Below the pieces are notes generated by a model. That model was not told the DNA's origin and did not search any database. It worked only from the letters and a program-made list of their open reading frames with translations. Position numbers and translations under genes: made by a program. Below, piece after piece: positions 7,773 to 17,289 of a DNA stretch of 64,000 nt (positions are counted from its first letter, which is position 1; each line of letters starts with the position of its first letter). Location of the stretch: NCBI GenBank assembly GCA_017854855.1, contig JAFMGZ010000005.1, forward strand, positions 59,279 to 123,278, given 5' to 3'. Source of the DNA: Sulfitobacter sp. GTDB lineage: Bacteria; Pseudomonadota; Alphaproteobacteria; Rhodobacterales; Rhodobacteraceae.

Positions 7773-8602
7773 TGCAGGGCGCGATCCTGCAGCTGAATGT
7801 CACCGATGATCCGGCAGCCAACCTGCCCGTGACACGGGCCATGCTGCGCGAGGCCGTGGCGGGCGGGGCGCAATTTGTGCTGACGCCTGAGGTAACCAAT
7901 TGCATCTCGACCAGCCGCAGTCATCAGCGCGAGGTGCTGCAGTCTGAGGCCGAGGATATCACCCTGGCCGGTTTGCGGGCCGAGGCACGGGATGCTGGCA
8001 TCTGGCTGTTGATCGGTTCACTGGGCCTTAAGACGGATGACCCGGACGGGCGGTTTGCCAACCGGTCCTTTCTGATCGGGCCGGATGGTGGGATTGTCGC
8101 CAGCTATGACAAGATCCACATGTTTGATGTGCAGATCAGCGAGACGGAAACATGGCGCGAATCCGATGGCTATCGCCCCGGTGACCGCGCCGTGGTGGCG
8201 CAGGCCGATTTCGCCAAGATCGGGATGACCGTCTGCTATGACGTCAGGTTTTCGCATCTGTACCGCGCTCTGGCGCAGGCGGGCGCACAGGTTCTGACGG
8301 TGCCTGCCGCGTTCTCTCCGGTGACGGGTGCGGCGCATTGGCATGCGCTGCTGCGGGCGCGTGCAATCGAATCGGGATGTTTCGTAATCGCGCCAGCGCA
8401 GACCGGCACCCATGCCAGCGCCAACAACAAGACGCGTGATACATATGGTCATTCCTTGGTCGTTGACCCGTGGGGCGAGGTACAGGTTGACGCAGGCACA
8501 GAGCCCGGCGTTTACAACTTCACCCTGAATATGGAACAAATCAGTTCAACGCGTCAGCGGGTGCCGAGCCTTGCCAATGCCCGTGCGTTTTCTGGACCCT
8601 AG
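7772..8602 (+). CDS. Carbon-nitrogen hydrolase (Nit1-type, probable deaminated-glutathione amidase)
   Basis: 276 residues. The nitrilase-superfamily triad is visible: Glu40 in LTPEVTN, Lys114 in YDKIHMFDV, Cys155 in MTVCYDVRF. The KIHMFDV stretch is characteristic of the Nit1/NitFhit branch, whose members hydrolyse deaminated glutathione to 2-oxoglutarate and Cys-Gly as metabolite repair. Coupling to a glutaredoxin gene fits a glutathione-related job. Other C-N hydrolase substrates remain possible. Start and spacing are fixed by the TGATG overlap with grxC. Confidence 0.85.
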   Translation: MQGAILQLNVTDDPAANLPVTRAMLREAVAGGAQFVLTPEVTNCISTSRSHQREVLQSEAEDITLAGLRAEARDAGIWLLIGSLGLKTDDPDGRFANRSFLIGPDGGIVASYDKIHMFDVQISETETWRESDGYRPGDRAVVAQADFAKIGMTVCYDVRFSHLYRALAQAGAQVLTVPAAFSPVTGAAHWHALLRARAIESGCFVIAPAQTGTHASANNKTRDTYGHSLVVDPWGEVQVDAGTEPGVYNFTLNMEQISSTRQRVPSLANARAFSGP

Positions 8603-8623
8603 CCAAGTGAATCAGGTATTTGG

Positions 8624-9058
8624 ATGAGTGATGACAAGAATACTCTGGCGATCTTGCTGATCGGAGAGCTGCTGGCGGCGGATCACTCCATGCGGGGACG
8701 TTTGAGCCGTGTCTTGCCCAAGGGTATGGAGATTTCCCATTTCTCGGTGCTGAACCATCTGGCATGGCAAAAGGCCGAAAGCACGCCTGCGCGGCTGGCG
8801 GAAAAATTTGGCGTCACGCGCGGTGCCATGACTAATACGCTGAACAAGCTGGAATGGGCCGGATATGTCCATATCCGCCCCGATTGGGACGACGCGCGGC
8901 GCAAGATGGTAGGGATCAGCCCCGCCGGTCAATTGGCACGCGACACAGCGCTGGCCGCGATTACCCCGGTTATCAATGCCGTGGTCGAGGATCTGGGCGA
9001 AGAGCAGGCCCGTGCGGCCCTGCCCATCCTGCGTGAAATCAGGCTCAAGCTGGCCTGA
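8624..9058 (+). CDS. MarR-family transcriptional regulator
   Basis: 144 residues. A winged helix-turn-helix is visible at residues 30-95: [10 protein letters not shown], then [29 protein letters not shown] (recognition helix) and a wing around [15 protein letters not shown]. Flanking helices should form the dimer interface. The ligand is unknown. It follows the nitrilase gene by 21 bases and so is probably the last gene of the comF-grxC-nit unit. Its 3' end overlaps the convergent ubiG gene by 14 bases. Confidence 0.88.
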   Translation: MSDDKNTLAILLIGELLAADHSMRGRLSRVLPKGMEISHFSVLNHLAWQKAESTPARLAEKFGVTRGAMTNTLNKLEWAGYVHIRPDWDDARRKMVGISPAGQLARDTALAAITPVINAVVEDLGEEQARAALPILREIRLKLA

Positions 9059-9791
9059 GGCTGGCGGTCACGTAGTTCACGCTGAGGTCACGGTCGGACA
9101 GTTTCCATGACCACGCGACAGGGTTGAAAACAAACCCCTTGCGGTCGACAGGATCAAGATTGGCCTGGCGCAGCAGATCAAACAATTCGTCCGGGGTGAT
9201 GAACTTGGACCATTCATGCGTGCCTTTGGGCAACCAGCGCATGATGTGTTCCGCGCCGATAATCGCCATCACATAGCTTTTGGGATTTCGGTTCAGGGTT
9301 GAACAGATATGCAGCCCGCCGGGTTTCAGCAGATCATGACAGGCCCGCAGATAGTCGATGGGAGAGGCGACATGTTCGATCACTTCCATATTCAGCACGA
9401 CATCGAATTGTTCGCCGGCCTCTGCCATCGCTTCGGCTGTGGTGTGGCGATAGTCGATGGTAAGGCCCGATTGTTCGGCATGCAGGCGTGCGACCGGGAT
9501 GTTGCCGGCCGCTGCATCGGCACCGACCACATCCGCACCCAGACGCGCCATGGGTTCAGCCAAAAGGCCCCCGCCACAGCCGATGTCGAGGATGCGCAGG
9601 CCTTTGAACGGCGCGTCTGATGTCAGATCGCGGTCAAATTCGCCCGCGATCTGGCTGGTGATGTAATCCAGTCTGCAGGGGTTGAGCATGTGCAAAGGTT
9701 TGAACTTGCCGTTCAAATCCCACCATTCGGCGGCCATCGCCTCAAATTTAGCAATTTCGCCATCGTCGACTGTCGATTGAGCATTTTGCAT
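9045..9791 (-). CDS. ubiG: Ubiquinone biosynthesis O-methyltransferase
   Basis: The ATG at 9791 ([16 protein letters not shown]) gives 248 residues, the usual UbiG length, and has AGGGA eight bases upstream; the track start at 9953 would run through the divergent pip gene. UbiG does both O-methylations of the ubiquinone ring. Visible motifs are the N-terminal [19 protein letters not shown] box, the SAM loop [19 protein letters not shown], and [11 protein letters not shown]. Its 3' end overlaps marR. Confidence 0.95.
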   Translation of the reverse strand: MQNAQSTVDDGEIAKFEAMAAEWWDLNGKFKPLHMLNPCRLDYITSQIAGEFDRDLTSDAPFKGLRILDIGCGGGLLAEPMARLGADVVGADAAAGNIPVARLHAEQSGLTIDYRHTTAEAMAEAGEQFDVVLNMEVIEHVASPIDYLRACHDLLKPGGLHICSTLNRNPKSYVMAIIGAEHIMRWLPKGTHEWSKFITPDELFDLLRQANLDPVDRKGFVFNPVAWSWKLSDRDLSVNYVTASLRPA

Positions 9792-9839
9792 GTCGTCGTC
9801 CCTATGTTCTTGTCTTTCTTCTGAGTATATAGGGCGTCT

Positions 9840-10814
9840 ATGGACAAGTTTCCCGACCAAAAACGCGCTGTTCAATATCTTTACCCGCCGATCGACCCCT
9901 ATGATCAGCGGATGATCCCTGTTGGTCAGGGCCATGACGTCTACATGGAGCAATGCGGCAACCCCGATGGTATCCCCGTTATTGTTCTACATGGTGGGCC
10001 CGGCGGGGGGTGTAGCCCCTCTATGCGGCGTTATTTCGACCCGGCAAAGTTTCGTGTGATCCTGTTCGATCAGCGCGGTTGTGGCCGGTCAAGGCCGCAT
10101 GCCAGCGTGACCAACAACACGACGTGGCATCTGGTCGCAGACATAGAGATGATTCGAAAAGAGCTGAAGATTGACCAATGGGTCGTCTTTGGTGGCTCTT
10201 GGGGTGCGACGCTGTCGTTGATCTATGGGCAGACCCATCCAGAGGCGGCGCGCAATCTGGTGCTGCGCGGTGTGTTCTTGATGACAAAGGCAGAGTTGGA
10301 TTGGTTTTATGGCGGCGGGGCCGGAAAATTCTGGCCAGAGGTGTGGGACAGGTTTGTCTCCATCATCCCCGAAGACGAACGCGACGATCTGATCGGTGCC
10401 TATCACCGGCGTCTGTTTTCCGGCGACCTGCCGATGGAGCAGCGCTTTGGCAAGGCATGGGCGGCGTGGGAAAACGCGCTTGCCTCAATCCATTCGGTTG
10501 GCGGCACCCACGAGGGGCCTGCGGATTATGCGCGTGCCTTTTCGCGGCTTGAGAATCATTATTTCATCAATGCGGGATTTCTGGAATTTGACGGTCAAAT
10601 CCTGGCTCATATGCCGCGCATTGCGCATATTCCCGGTGTGATCGTTCAGGGTCGCTATGACATGATCTGTCCACCCACCAGCGCCTACGAGGTGGCAAAA
10701 CGCTGGCCTGTGGGTGAATTGAAGATGGTGCGCAATGCAGGCCACGCCTTGTCAGAGCCGGGCATCAGCGCAGAGTTGGTGCGCGCCATGGATCAGATCG
10801 GGGCCGAGACATGA
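9840..10814 (+). CDS. pip: Prolyl aminopeptidase
   Basis: 324 residues, family S33 alpha/beta hydrolase. It removes N-terminal proline from peptides in the cytoplasm. The oxyanion motif HGGPGGGC, the nucleophile elbow GGSWGATL (serine near residue 120), [10 protein letters not shown], the aspartate in [11 protein letters not shown] and the histidine in [10 protein letters not shown] are all present. The start is 48 bases from the divergent ubiG start. The stop overlaps the next gene as ATGA. Confidence 0.95.
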   Translation: MDKFPDQKRAVQYLYPPIDPYDQRMIPVGQGHDVYMEQCGNPDGIPVIVLHGGPGGGCSPSMRRYFDPAKFRVILFDQRGCGRSRPHASVTNNTTWHLVADIEMIRKELKIDQWVVFGGSWGATLSLIYGQTHPEAARNLVLRGVFLMTKAELDWFYGGGAGKFWPEVWDRFVSIIPEDERDDLIGAYHRRLFSGDLPMEQRFGKAWAAWENALASIHSVGGTHEGPADYARAFSRLENHYFINAGFLEFDGQILAHMPRIAHIPGVIVQGRYDMICPPTSAYEVAKRWPVGELKMVRNAGHALSEPGISAELVRAMDQIGAET

Positions 10815-11671
10815 GCCGCCGGACGTCCCTGATGGATCGCCGGGCGCTGTTTTCCAGTGCGGCAGCCGCGGCTTTGCTGGCGGCGACGGGTGTGTCGGCG
10901 GCGGGCGCGCCGCAGCGTGGCGGGCGTTTGCGCATGGCTTTGTCGGGGGCAGCACGTTCCGACAGCTGGACCAGCGGTGAGGGGTTGTTCATGCAGATCG
11001 CCCGTCAGGGTCTGGTGTTTGACACGCTGACCGAAGTGGCGGCCGACGGGACCCTGCGCCCAGAGCTGGCAACCGGCTGGCTGGCATCGGAGGATGCGCT
11101 GGTCTGGACCTTTGATCTGCGGCCAGATGTGCGGTTTCATGACGGTGCGGCGCTGACGGCAGCCGATGTCGTCAAAAGCCTGACGGGTCTTTTGGCCGGG
11201 ACCGTTGAGGCGGCGGGCGCGTTGCGCGTGACCATCGCGCTTGAGACACCCGATACGCGTTTGCCGCTGACCCTGTCGCAGCCTGAATTCATCATCCGTC
11301 CCGCCCATGATCCGATGGGTGGCATCGGCACGGGCCTGTACCGCGTGACCAGCTTTGTGCCCGGTCAGCGGTTGCTGGCCCAACGGGTGGCCGCGCATTT
11401 CAAAGACGGCAGCGCCGGCTGGTTTGAACAGGTCGAACTGACCTCTATTCCGTCGCAGGATGTGCGCGCGCAGGCGCTGGGCGAATATCTGGTGGATGCG
11501 GTGGACCTGGACGATGCCGGTATGCTGCGCGGCTTTGCGGATGTGGCCGTGATGCCGGACGCCCGCCATCCGACACAGGCGGTGTCCACCGATGTGATGC
11601 AGCCCGCGCAGGTCAGTCATCTGCGCCCGCTGGATAACCTGCGGGCGGCGGAACGCTGGTGGTTCGCCTGA
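10811..11671 (+). CDS. Short extracellular solute-binding protein family 5-like protein
   Basis: 286 residues, about half the usual 500-550 for family 5 peptide/nickel-binding proteins. An N-terminal signal with twin arginines (MDRRALF) precedes GGRLRMALSG. The domain I signature TGLLAGTV / WTFDLRPDVRFHDGAALTA is clear, then GTGLYRVTSFVPGQRL, but most of the second lobe is missing. The C-terminus (NLRAAERWWFA) resembles the normal family ending, so an internal deletion rather than simple truncation is likely. No permease or ATPase genes are adjacent. It overlaps pip by four bases (ATGA). Confidence 0.75.
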   Translation: MSRRTSLMDRRALFSSAAAAALLAATGVSAAGAPQRGGRLRMALSGAARSDSWTSGEGLFMQIARQGLVFDTLTEVAADGTLRPELATGWLASEDALVWTFDLRPDVRFHDGAALTAADVVKSLTGLLAGTVEAAGALRVTIALETPDTRLPLTLSQPEFIIRPAHDPMGGIGTGLYRVTSFVPGQRLLAQRVAAHFKDGSAGWFEQVELTSIPSQDVRAQALGEYLVDAVDLDDAGMLRGFADVAVMPDARHPTQAVSTDVMQPAQVSHLRPLDNLRAAERWWFA

Positions 11672-11677
11672 ACCCCC

Positions 11678-11706
11678 TTGCAGTTCAGCACCATCCCCCG
11701 TATATG
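11678..11706 (+). promoter_or_regulatory. sigma70-like promoter of the rimP-nusA-infB operon
   Basis: TTGCAG, 17-base spacer, TATATG, starting seven bases after the stop of the solute-binding protein gene. It lies 105 bases upstream of the rimP ATG and directly upstream of a leader terminator. Confidence 0.55.
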
Positions 11707-11760
11707 CATTCCAACAGCGGCGCGTTCGGGTCCAAACCAAATGCTCCACCGATCTTGAAC

Positions 11761-11783
11761 ACGGGCCGCGCGCCCGTTTTTTT
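11761..11783 (+). terminator. Intrinsic terminator in the rimP leader
   Basis: ACGGGC-CGCGC-GCCCGT followed by seven Ts. It lies between the candidate promoter and rimP, so it is either an attenuator of the nusA operon or the end of a short RNA. A GGCGCG at 11719-11724 could pair with CGCGCC inside the hairpin as an antiterminator. Confidence 0.7.
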
Positions 11784-11810
11784 GTGTCTATTCGAACCTG
11801 ACAGGATCCC

Positions 11811-12389
11811 ATGAACAACGACCTTATCGCAAAAGCAGCCATCGACCGCCGCATGGCCGAGATCATCACACCGGTGATCGAGGACATGGGCTTTGAGCTG
11901 GTGCGCGTACGGTTGATGTCTGGCAAAGAGACGATTCTGCAGATCATGGCCGACAAGCCCGATGGCGGCATCGAAGTCGATGATCTGGCGTTGATCAGCC
12001 AGGCGCTGGGCGCGGTGCTGGATGTCGAGGACCCGATCATCGAGGAATATACGCTTGAGGTTTCCAGCCCCGGTATCGACCGGCCGCTGACCCGCCTCAA
12101 GGATTTTGACATGTTCGAAGGCTATGAGGCCAAGATCGAGACCGAGGAGCTGATTGACGGCCGCCGCCGGTTTAAAGGGATGCTGGCCGGGATCGAGGGC
12201 GACGAAGTACTGATCAACGTTGCCGAAGGCACCGTGGGCCTGAAATTCGACTGGCTTACAGACGCCAAACTGGTGCTGACCGATGAGCTGATCAAGGAAA
12301 TGCTGCGCCAGCGCAAAGCTGCGGGCGTGATTGACGAAACTGATTTCGATGAGATTGAGACCGAAGGGTCTGATGAGGGAGAAGACTAA
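11811..12389 (+). CDS. rimP: Ribosome maturation factor RimP
   Basis: 192 residues. RimP assists 30S subunit assembly. The family pattern is present: [31 protein letters not shown], then [18 protein letters not shown] and a C-terminal SH3-like domain with [12 protein letters not shown]-type residues. The acidic tail ([10 protein letters not shown]) is a common alphaproteobacterial extra. AGGA precedes the ATG. The stop overlaps nusA by one base (TAATG). It is the first gene of the rimP-nusA-ylxR-infB operon. Confidence 0.95.
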   Translation: MNNDLIAKAAIDRRMAEIITPVIEDMGFELVRVRLMSGKETILQIMADKPDGGIEVDDLALISQALGAVLDVEDPIIEEYTLEVSSPGIDRPLTRLKDFDMFEGYEAKIETEELIDGRRRFKGMLAGIEGDEVLINVAEGTVGLKFDWLTDAKLVLTDELIKEMLRQRKAAGVIDETDFDEIETEGSDEGED

Positions 12390-14005
12390 TGGCCATTACA
12401 TCCGCCAACCAGCTGGAGCTTTTGCAAACAGCCGAGGCTGTTGCCCGCGAAAAGATGATCGACCCCGGTCTGGTCATTGAAGCGATGGAAGAATCGCTCG
12501 CCCGTGCGGCCAAGTCGCGTTACGGCGCTGAGATGGACATTCGCGTGTCGATCGACCGCAAGACGGGTCGTGCGACATTTACCCGTGTGCGCACCGTGGT
12601 CGCGGATGATGAGCTTGAGAATTATCAGGCGGAATTCAATGTGGAGCAGGCCAAGCAATACATGGAAAACCCCGCCATCGGCGATACCTTTGTCGAAGAG
12701 GTTCCCCCGGTTGAGATGGGCCGGATCGCGGCGCAATCTGCCAAGCAGGTGATCTTGCAAAAGGTCCGCGAAGCGGAGCGTGATCGTCAGTATGAGGAAT
12801 TCAAGGACCGCGCGGGAACGATCATCAACGGTCTGGTCAAACGCGAGGAATACGGCAACGTCATCGTCGATGTGGGCGCTGGCGAGGCGATCCTGCGCCG
12901 CAACGAAAAGATCGGCCGCGAAAGCTATCGGCCGAACGACCGCATCCGCGTCTACATCAAGGATGTCCGTCGCGAGCAGCGGGGCCCCCAGATTTTCCTC
13001 AGCCGTACAGCGCCGGAATTCATGGCAGAACTGTTCAAGATGGAAGTGCCCGAGATTTATGACGGCATCATCGAAATCAAGGCTGTCGCCCGCGACCCCG
13101 GTTCGCGCGCCAAGATCGCCGTGATTTCCTATGACAATTCCATCGACCCTGTTGGTGCCTGCGTCGGTATGCGCGGTAGCCGGGTTCAGGCAGTTGTAAA
13201 CGAGCTTCAGGGTGAAAAGATCGACATCATCCCTTGGAATGAAGACCAGCCCACCTTCCTTGTAAACGCCTTGCAGCCTGCGGAAGTTTCCAAGGTGGTT
13301 CTGGACGAAGAAGCCGGCAAGATCGAAGTCGTTGTGCCCGAAGAGCAGTTGAGCCTTGCGATTGGCCGTCGGGGCCAGAACGTGCGCCTGGCGTCGCAGC
13401 TGACGGGTCTGGACATCGACATCATGACAGAAGAGCAGGAAAGCGCGCGCCGTCAGGCCGAGTTTGAACTGCGTACCAAATTGTTCATGGACAACCTGGA
13501 TCTGGACGAATTCTTTGCCCAGCTGCTGGTTTCCGAAGGGTTCACCAACCTTGAAGAAGTCGCCTATGTCGAACTGGACGAATTGCTGGTGATTGACGGC
13601 GTGGACGAGGATACGGCCGGTGAATTGCAGGCCCGCGCCCGCGATGTGCTGGAAGCGCAGAACAAAGCGGCCATGGAAGCAGCCCGTGAATTGGGTGTTG
13701 AGGACAGCCTGGTTGAATTTGATGGCCTGACACCCCAGATGCTTGAGGCGCTGGCAAAAGACGATGTGAAAACATTGGAAGACTTTGCTACCTGCGCTGA
13801 CTGGGAATTGGCCGGTGGCTGGACCACCGTAAACGGCGAGCGCGTCAAGGACGAGGGCACGCTGGAAGGATTCGGCATTACGCTGGAAGAAGCGCAGGAT
13901 ATGATCATGACCGCCCGCGTCATGCTGGGTTGGGTCGATCCGACGGAACTGGAAGCGGATGCTGTCGAGGATGACGGCGCAGAAGAACAGGAGGTCGAGG
14001 CCTGA
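12389..14005 (+). CDS. nusA: Transcription termination/antitermination factor NusA
   Basis: 538 residues. The domain order is the normal one. The N-terminal RNA-polymerase-binding domain covers about 1-125, and the S1 domain about 130-200 (GLVKREEYGNVIVDVG). Two KH domains follow at about 200-350, including GACVGMRGSRVQAVVNEL and LAIGRRGQNVRLASQLTG. C-terminal helix-hairpin repeats extend to about 500, before an acidic tail. NusA binds RNA polymerase, modulates pausing and termination, and in Escherichia coli represses its own operon. An intrinsic terminator in this operon's leader fits such feedback. The stop codon lies inside a perfect palindrome. Confidence 0.96.
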   Translation: MAITSANQLELLQTAEAVAREKMIDPGLVIEAMEESLARAAKSRYGAEMDIRVSIDRKTGRATFTRVRTVVADDELENYQAEFNVEQAKQYMENPAIGDTFVEEVPPVEMGRIAAQSAKQVILQKVREAERDRQYEEFKDRAGTIINGLVKREEYGNVIVDVGAGEAILRRNEKIGRESYRPNDRIRVYIKDVRREQRGPQIFLSRTAPEFMAELFKMEVPEIYDGIIEIKAVARDPGSRAKIAVISYDNSIDPVGACVGMRGSRVQAVVNELQGEKIDIIPWNEDQPTFLVNALQPAEVSKVVLDEEAGKIEVVVPEEQLSLAIGRRGQNVRLASQLTGLDIDIMTEEQESARRQAEFELRTKLFMDNLDLDEFFAQLLVSEGFTNLEEVAYVELDELLVIDGVDEDTAGELQARARDVLEAQNKAAMEAARELGVEDSLVEFDGLTPQMLEALAKDDVKTLEDFATCADWELAGGWTTVNGERVKDEGTLEGFGITLEEAQDMIMTARVMLGWVDPTELEADAVEDDGAEEQEVEA

Positions 14006-14017
14006 TCTCAGGCCTCG
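13996..14017 (+). repeat. Perfect palindrome over the nusA stop codon
   Basis: CGAGGCCTGA-TC-TCAGGCCTCG, 10-bp arms. The nusA TGA (14003-14005) lies in the left arm. The right arm touches the GAGGG Shine-Dalgarno sequence of the next gene, so the hairpin could couple or throttle its translation. Confidence 0.7.
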
Positions 14018-14027
14018 AGGGTTCCTG

Positions 14028-14648
14028 ATGGGTCGCGGTGGCGTCTCGAAAGACCGGCAAGACGGTCCTGACCGCAAGTGCATTGCCACGGGCGAGGTGC
14101 AGCCGAAATACGGGCTGGTCCGCTTTGTTGTAGGGCCCGAAGGTCAGGTCGTGCCGGATATTCTGGGCAAATTGCCCGGTCGTGGCATGTATGTGGCGGC
14201 AGATAGGGCAGCGATTGAACTGGCCGCCAAAAAGAACCTCTTTAGCCGCGCGGCCAAGACGCAAGTCACCGTGCCAGAGGATCTGGTAGAAGAAGTAGAA
14301 CGCCAACTGGCGCGGCGGGTGATCGATCTGATCTCATTGCAGCGCAAGGGCGGTCGAGCTGTAGCTGGTTATGAAAAAACCAAGGGCTGGCTGCAAAACG
14401 AAGAAGCCGAAGTGCTGATCCAGGCTGTGGACGGATCTGGCCGCGGTAAATCGAAACTGAGCACGCCGCATTACGGCCAATATATTGGTTGGTTGACGGC
14501 AGATGAATTGGGTTTGGCATTCGGACGCCAAACTGTGATACATGGGGCGCTCGCCTCTGGTGGACTCACTCTACGTGTTGTAGAGGAAGCCCAACGATTA
14601 AAAGGCGTGCGCGTAAACGAGGCTGGCAAGGGCCAGCCGAAAGGATAG
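14028..14648 (+). CDS. YlxR/L7Ae-domain RNA-binding protein
   Basis: Start placed at 14028 (GAGGG six bases before), giving 206 residues; the ORF-track start at 13959 overlaps nusA and its extra residues look random. The N-terminal DUF448/YlxR domain has RKCIATGEVQPKYGLVRFVVGPEG and GRGMYVAADR. The second domain (about 95-180: SLQRKGGRAVAGYEKTKGWL) resembles the L7Ae/YlxQ fold. In Bacillus subtilis YlxR modulates RNase P. The YlxR-L7Ae fusion between nusA and infB is usual in alphaproteobacteria. Confidence 0.85.
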   Translation: MGRGGVSKDRQDGPDRKCIATGEVQPKYGLVRFVVGPEGQVVPDILGKLPGRGMYVAADRAAIELAAKKNLFSRAAKTQVTVPEDLVEEVERQLARRVIDLISLQRKGGRAVAGYEKTKGWLQNEEAEVLIQAVDGSGRGKSKLSTPHYGQYIGWLTADELGLAFGRQTVIHGALASGGLTLRVVEEAQRLKGVRVNEAGKGQPKG

Positions 14649-14657
14649 ACGAGCTTC

Positions 14658-17144
14658 ATGAGCGATAGTGACGGCAACACCGACGGCAAGAAAACACTGG
14701 GTCTGCGCAGCGGCGCACGTCCGGGCAACGTAAAGCAGAGTTTTAGCCACGGGCGGACCAAGAACGTCGTGGTCGAAACCAAACGCAAGCGCGTTATGGT
14801 GCCAAAGCCGGGTGGCCACAAACCAACGGGTCCCGGAGCGGGCCCTGTTGGTGACCCTTCGAAACGACCAGCAGGCATCACCGATGCAGAGATGGACCGC
14901 CGCCTGAAGGCTGTGCAGGCCGCAAAGGCACGCGAAGTCGAGGAAGCCGCTGAGCGCGAAGCCGAAGAAAAGGCCCGCGCAGAAGATCGGGAACGGCGTC
15001 GTGCCGAGATCGAGGCCAAAGAGCAGGAAGATCGTGAGCGCGAAGAGAGCCTGAAAGCGAAAGCCGAGGAAGATGAGCGTGCCAAGCGCGAGGCAGAGGC
15101 CGCAGCAATCGCCGCTGCCGCCCCCGTGGCCGAGCCTGCGGCACCCCGCGCGACACCCAGCAAGGTCGCACCCGGCCCAGCCGTGCGCAAAGTCGAGCGC
15201 GAGCGCGAAGAAACCAACAAGAAGAACCGCGGCGATGACAGCCGTCGTTCCGGCAAGCTGACAGTCAACCAGGCGCTGACCGGCGGCGAAGGTGGCCGCC
15301 AGCGGTCCATGGCGGCAATGAAGCGCAAGCAAGAGCGTCAGCGTCAAAAGGCGATGGGCGGCAGTGTTGAGCGCGAAAAGATCATTCGCAATGTGAACCT
15401 GCCTCCGGCGATCGTGGTGTCAGAACTGGCCGCGCGTATGGCCGAAAAGACCGGTGCGGTTGTCAAAGCCTTGATGAACAACGGCCTGATGGTCACGCAG
15501 AACGAGACCATTGATGCCGATACGGCTGAACTGATCATCGAAGAGTTTGGCCACAAGGTTGTCCGCGTATCGGATGCCGACGTCGAGGACGTGATCAAAG
15601 AGATCGAAGACGATCCAAAAGATCTGATCGGGCGTCCCCCGGTCATCACGATCATGGGCCACGTTGACCATGGTAAAACGTCGCTTTTGGATGCGATCCG
15701 CAAGGCAAAGGTTGTCGCTGGCGAAGCCGGTGGCATCACCCAGCACATCGGTGCCTATCAGGTCACCACTGAGGGTGGTCAGGTTCTGAGCTTTCTTGAC
15801 ACGCCGGGTCACGCCGCATTTACGTCCATGCGTTCGCGTGGTGCACAGGTTACGGATATCGTGGTTCTGGTGGTTGCGGCGGATGACGCTGTGATGCCTC
15901 AGACGATCGAGGCGATCAACCACGCCAAGGCGGCCAAAGTGCCGATGATCGTGGCGATCAACAAGATCGACAAACCCTCGGCCAATCCCGACAAGGTGCG
16001 GACAGATCTGCTTCAGCATGAAGTGATCGTAGAAAAGATGTCTGGTGAAGTGCAGGACGTCGAAGTTTCTGCAACGACCGGTCAGGGTCTTGATCAACTG
16101 CTTGAGGCCATCGCGCTTCAGGCGGAAATCCTTGAGCTGAAAGCAAACCCGAATCGTGCCGCCGTCGGTGCCGTGATCGAAGCGCAGCTTGATGTGGGCC
16201 GTGGTCCTGTGGCGACGGTTCTGGTTCAGAACGGCACGCTGCGTCAGGGCGATATCTTTGTTGTGGGCGAACAGTACGGTAAGGTTCGTGCGCTGATCGA
16301 CGATCAGGGCAATCGCGTAAAGGAAGCCGGGCCATCGGTTCCGGTTGAGGTTCTGGGCCTGAACGGCACACCCGAAGCGGGCGATGTGCTGAACGTGACA
16401 GAGACCGAAGCGCAGGCGCGCGAGATCGCGGATTACCGTGCAAGTGCCGCCAAGGACAAACGCGCTGCAGCCGGTGCTGCGACGACGCTGGAACAGCTGA
16501 TGGCAAACGCCAAGGCCAACGAGGACGTGTCCGAACTGCCGATCCTGATCAAAGCGGATGTGCAGGGTTCTGCCGAAGCGATCGTTCAGGCGATGGAGAA
16601 AATCGGCAACGACGAGGTCCGCGTGCGCGTGTTGCATTCGGGTGTTGGTGCGATCACCGAAACCGACGTTGGTCTGGCCGAAGCGTCAGGTGCGCCGATC
16701 ATGGGCTTTAACGTCCGTGCCAATGCATCTGCCCGCAACACCGCGAACCAGAAGGGTGTCGAGATCCGCTATTACTCGGTCATCTATGATCTGGTTGACG
16801 ATGTAAAAGCGGCGGCATCCGGCCTGCTTAGCAATGAGATCAAAGAGAACTTCATCGGATATGCGAATATCAAGGAGGTCTTTAAGGTTACGGGTGTTGG
16901 CAAGGTTGCCGGCTGTCTGGTCACCGAAGGTGTGGCGCGCCGTTCTGCTGGTGTGCGTCTGCTGCGTGACAACGTGGTTGTCCACGAAGGTACGCTCAAG
17001 ACACTCAAGCGTTTCAAGGACGAGGTTGCCGAAGTGCAGTCCGGTCAGGAATGCGGCATGGCCTTTGAGAACTACGATGATATCCGCCCCGGCGATGTGA
17101 TCGAGATTTTCGAGCGCGAAGAGGTCGTTCGTTCACTTACCTAA
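14658..17144 (+). CDS. infB: Translation initiation factor IF-2
   Basis: 828 residues. Residues about 75-190 form a long charged Glu/Arg/Lys/Ala helix, typical of the variable IF-2 N-terminus. The IF2_N module ([20 protein letters not shown]) follows near 255. The GTPase domain starts with [15 protein letters not shown] near 333, with DTPGHAAF and NKIDKP. Domains II-IV follow. IF-2 brings fMet-tRNA to the 30S subunit. It ends the operon and is followed by a strong terminator. Confidence 0.97.
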   Translation: MSDSDGNTDGKKTLGLRSGARPGNVKQSFSHGRTKNVVVETKRKRVMVPKPGGHKPTGPGAGPVGDPSKRPAGITDAEMDRRLKAVQAAKAREVEEAAEREAEEKARAEDRERRRAEIEAKEQEDREREESLKAKAEEDERAKREAEAAAIAAAAPVAEPAAPRATPSKVAPGPAVRKVEREREETNKKNRGDDSRRSGKLTVNQALTGGEGGRQRSMAAMKRKQERQRQKAMGGSVEREKIIRNVNLPPAIVVSELAARMAEKTGAVVKALMNNGLMVTQNETIDADTAELIIEEFGHKVVRVSDADVEDVIKEIEDDPKDLIGRPPVITIMGHVDHGKTSLLDAIRKAKVVAGEAGGITQHIGAYQVTTEGGQVLSFLDTPGHAAFTSMRSRGAQVTDIVVLVVAADDAVMPQTIEAINHAKAAKVPMIVAINKIDKPSANPDKVRTDLLQHEVIVEKMSGEVQDVEVSATTGQGLDQLLEAIALQAEILELKANPNRAAVGAVIEAQLDVGRGPVATVLVQNGTLRQGDIFVVGEQYGKVRALIDDQGNRVKEAGPSVPVEVLGLNGTPEAGDVLNVTETEAQAREIADYRASAAKDKRAAAGAATTLEQLMANAKANEDVSELPILIKADVQGSAEAIVQAMEKIGNDEVRVRVLHSGVGAITETDVGLAEASGAPIMGFNVRANASARNTANQKGVEIRYYSVIYDLVDDVKAAASGLLSNEIKENFIGYANIKEVFKVTGVGKVAGCLVTEGVARRSAGVRLLRDNVVVHEGTLKTLKRFKDEVAEVQSGQECGMAFENYDDIRPGDVIEIFEREEVVRSLT

Positions 17145-17178
17145 ATCGGGTTTGATCGTTCAAACCTTGTTTCCAAAT

Positions 17179-17208
17179 AAAAAGGGGCTGCGAAAGCGGC
17201 CCCTTTTT
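17179..17208 (+). terminator. Rho-independent terminator after infB
   Basis: AAAAAGGGGC / GCCCCTTTTT, 10-bp stem extended by TGC-GAAA-GCG with a GNRA-type loop, 34 bases after the infB stop. Confidence 0.93.
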
Positions 17209-17225
17209 CGTTGTGCGTTCGACCA

Positions 17226-17277
17226 AATACCTGACCGCAAGCCAGCGGTATAAAGGATGCAAGATGTATCAGGTATT
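17226..17277 (-). repeat. Inverted repeat downstream of the 44-aa gene
   Basis: AATACCTGA at 17226-17234 and TCAGGTATT at 17269-17277, perfect 9-base arms about 34 bases apart, with a smaller CCGC/GCGG hairpin inside. It could be a structured 3' end of the minus-strand transcript. No T-run follows closely. Confidence 0.35.
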
Positions 17278-17289
17278 CAGAGCAATGAT

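Noticed and set aside
11713-11760. tRNA-like T-loop (TTCGGGTCC) in the rimP leader, thinking of metY upstream of rimP in enterobacteria
   Set aside because: No acceptor stem, anticodon arm or CCA can be fitted around it.
12386-14089. 567-aa ORF antisense to nusA
   Set aside because: Lies wholly opposite a clear nusA; low-complexity composition and no domain. A GC-rich shadow frame.
15420-16637. 405-aa ORF antisense to infB, and 439-aa ORF antisense to secA (20486-21805)
   Set aside because: His/Arg/Gln-rich shadow translations of conserved genes.
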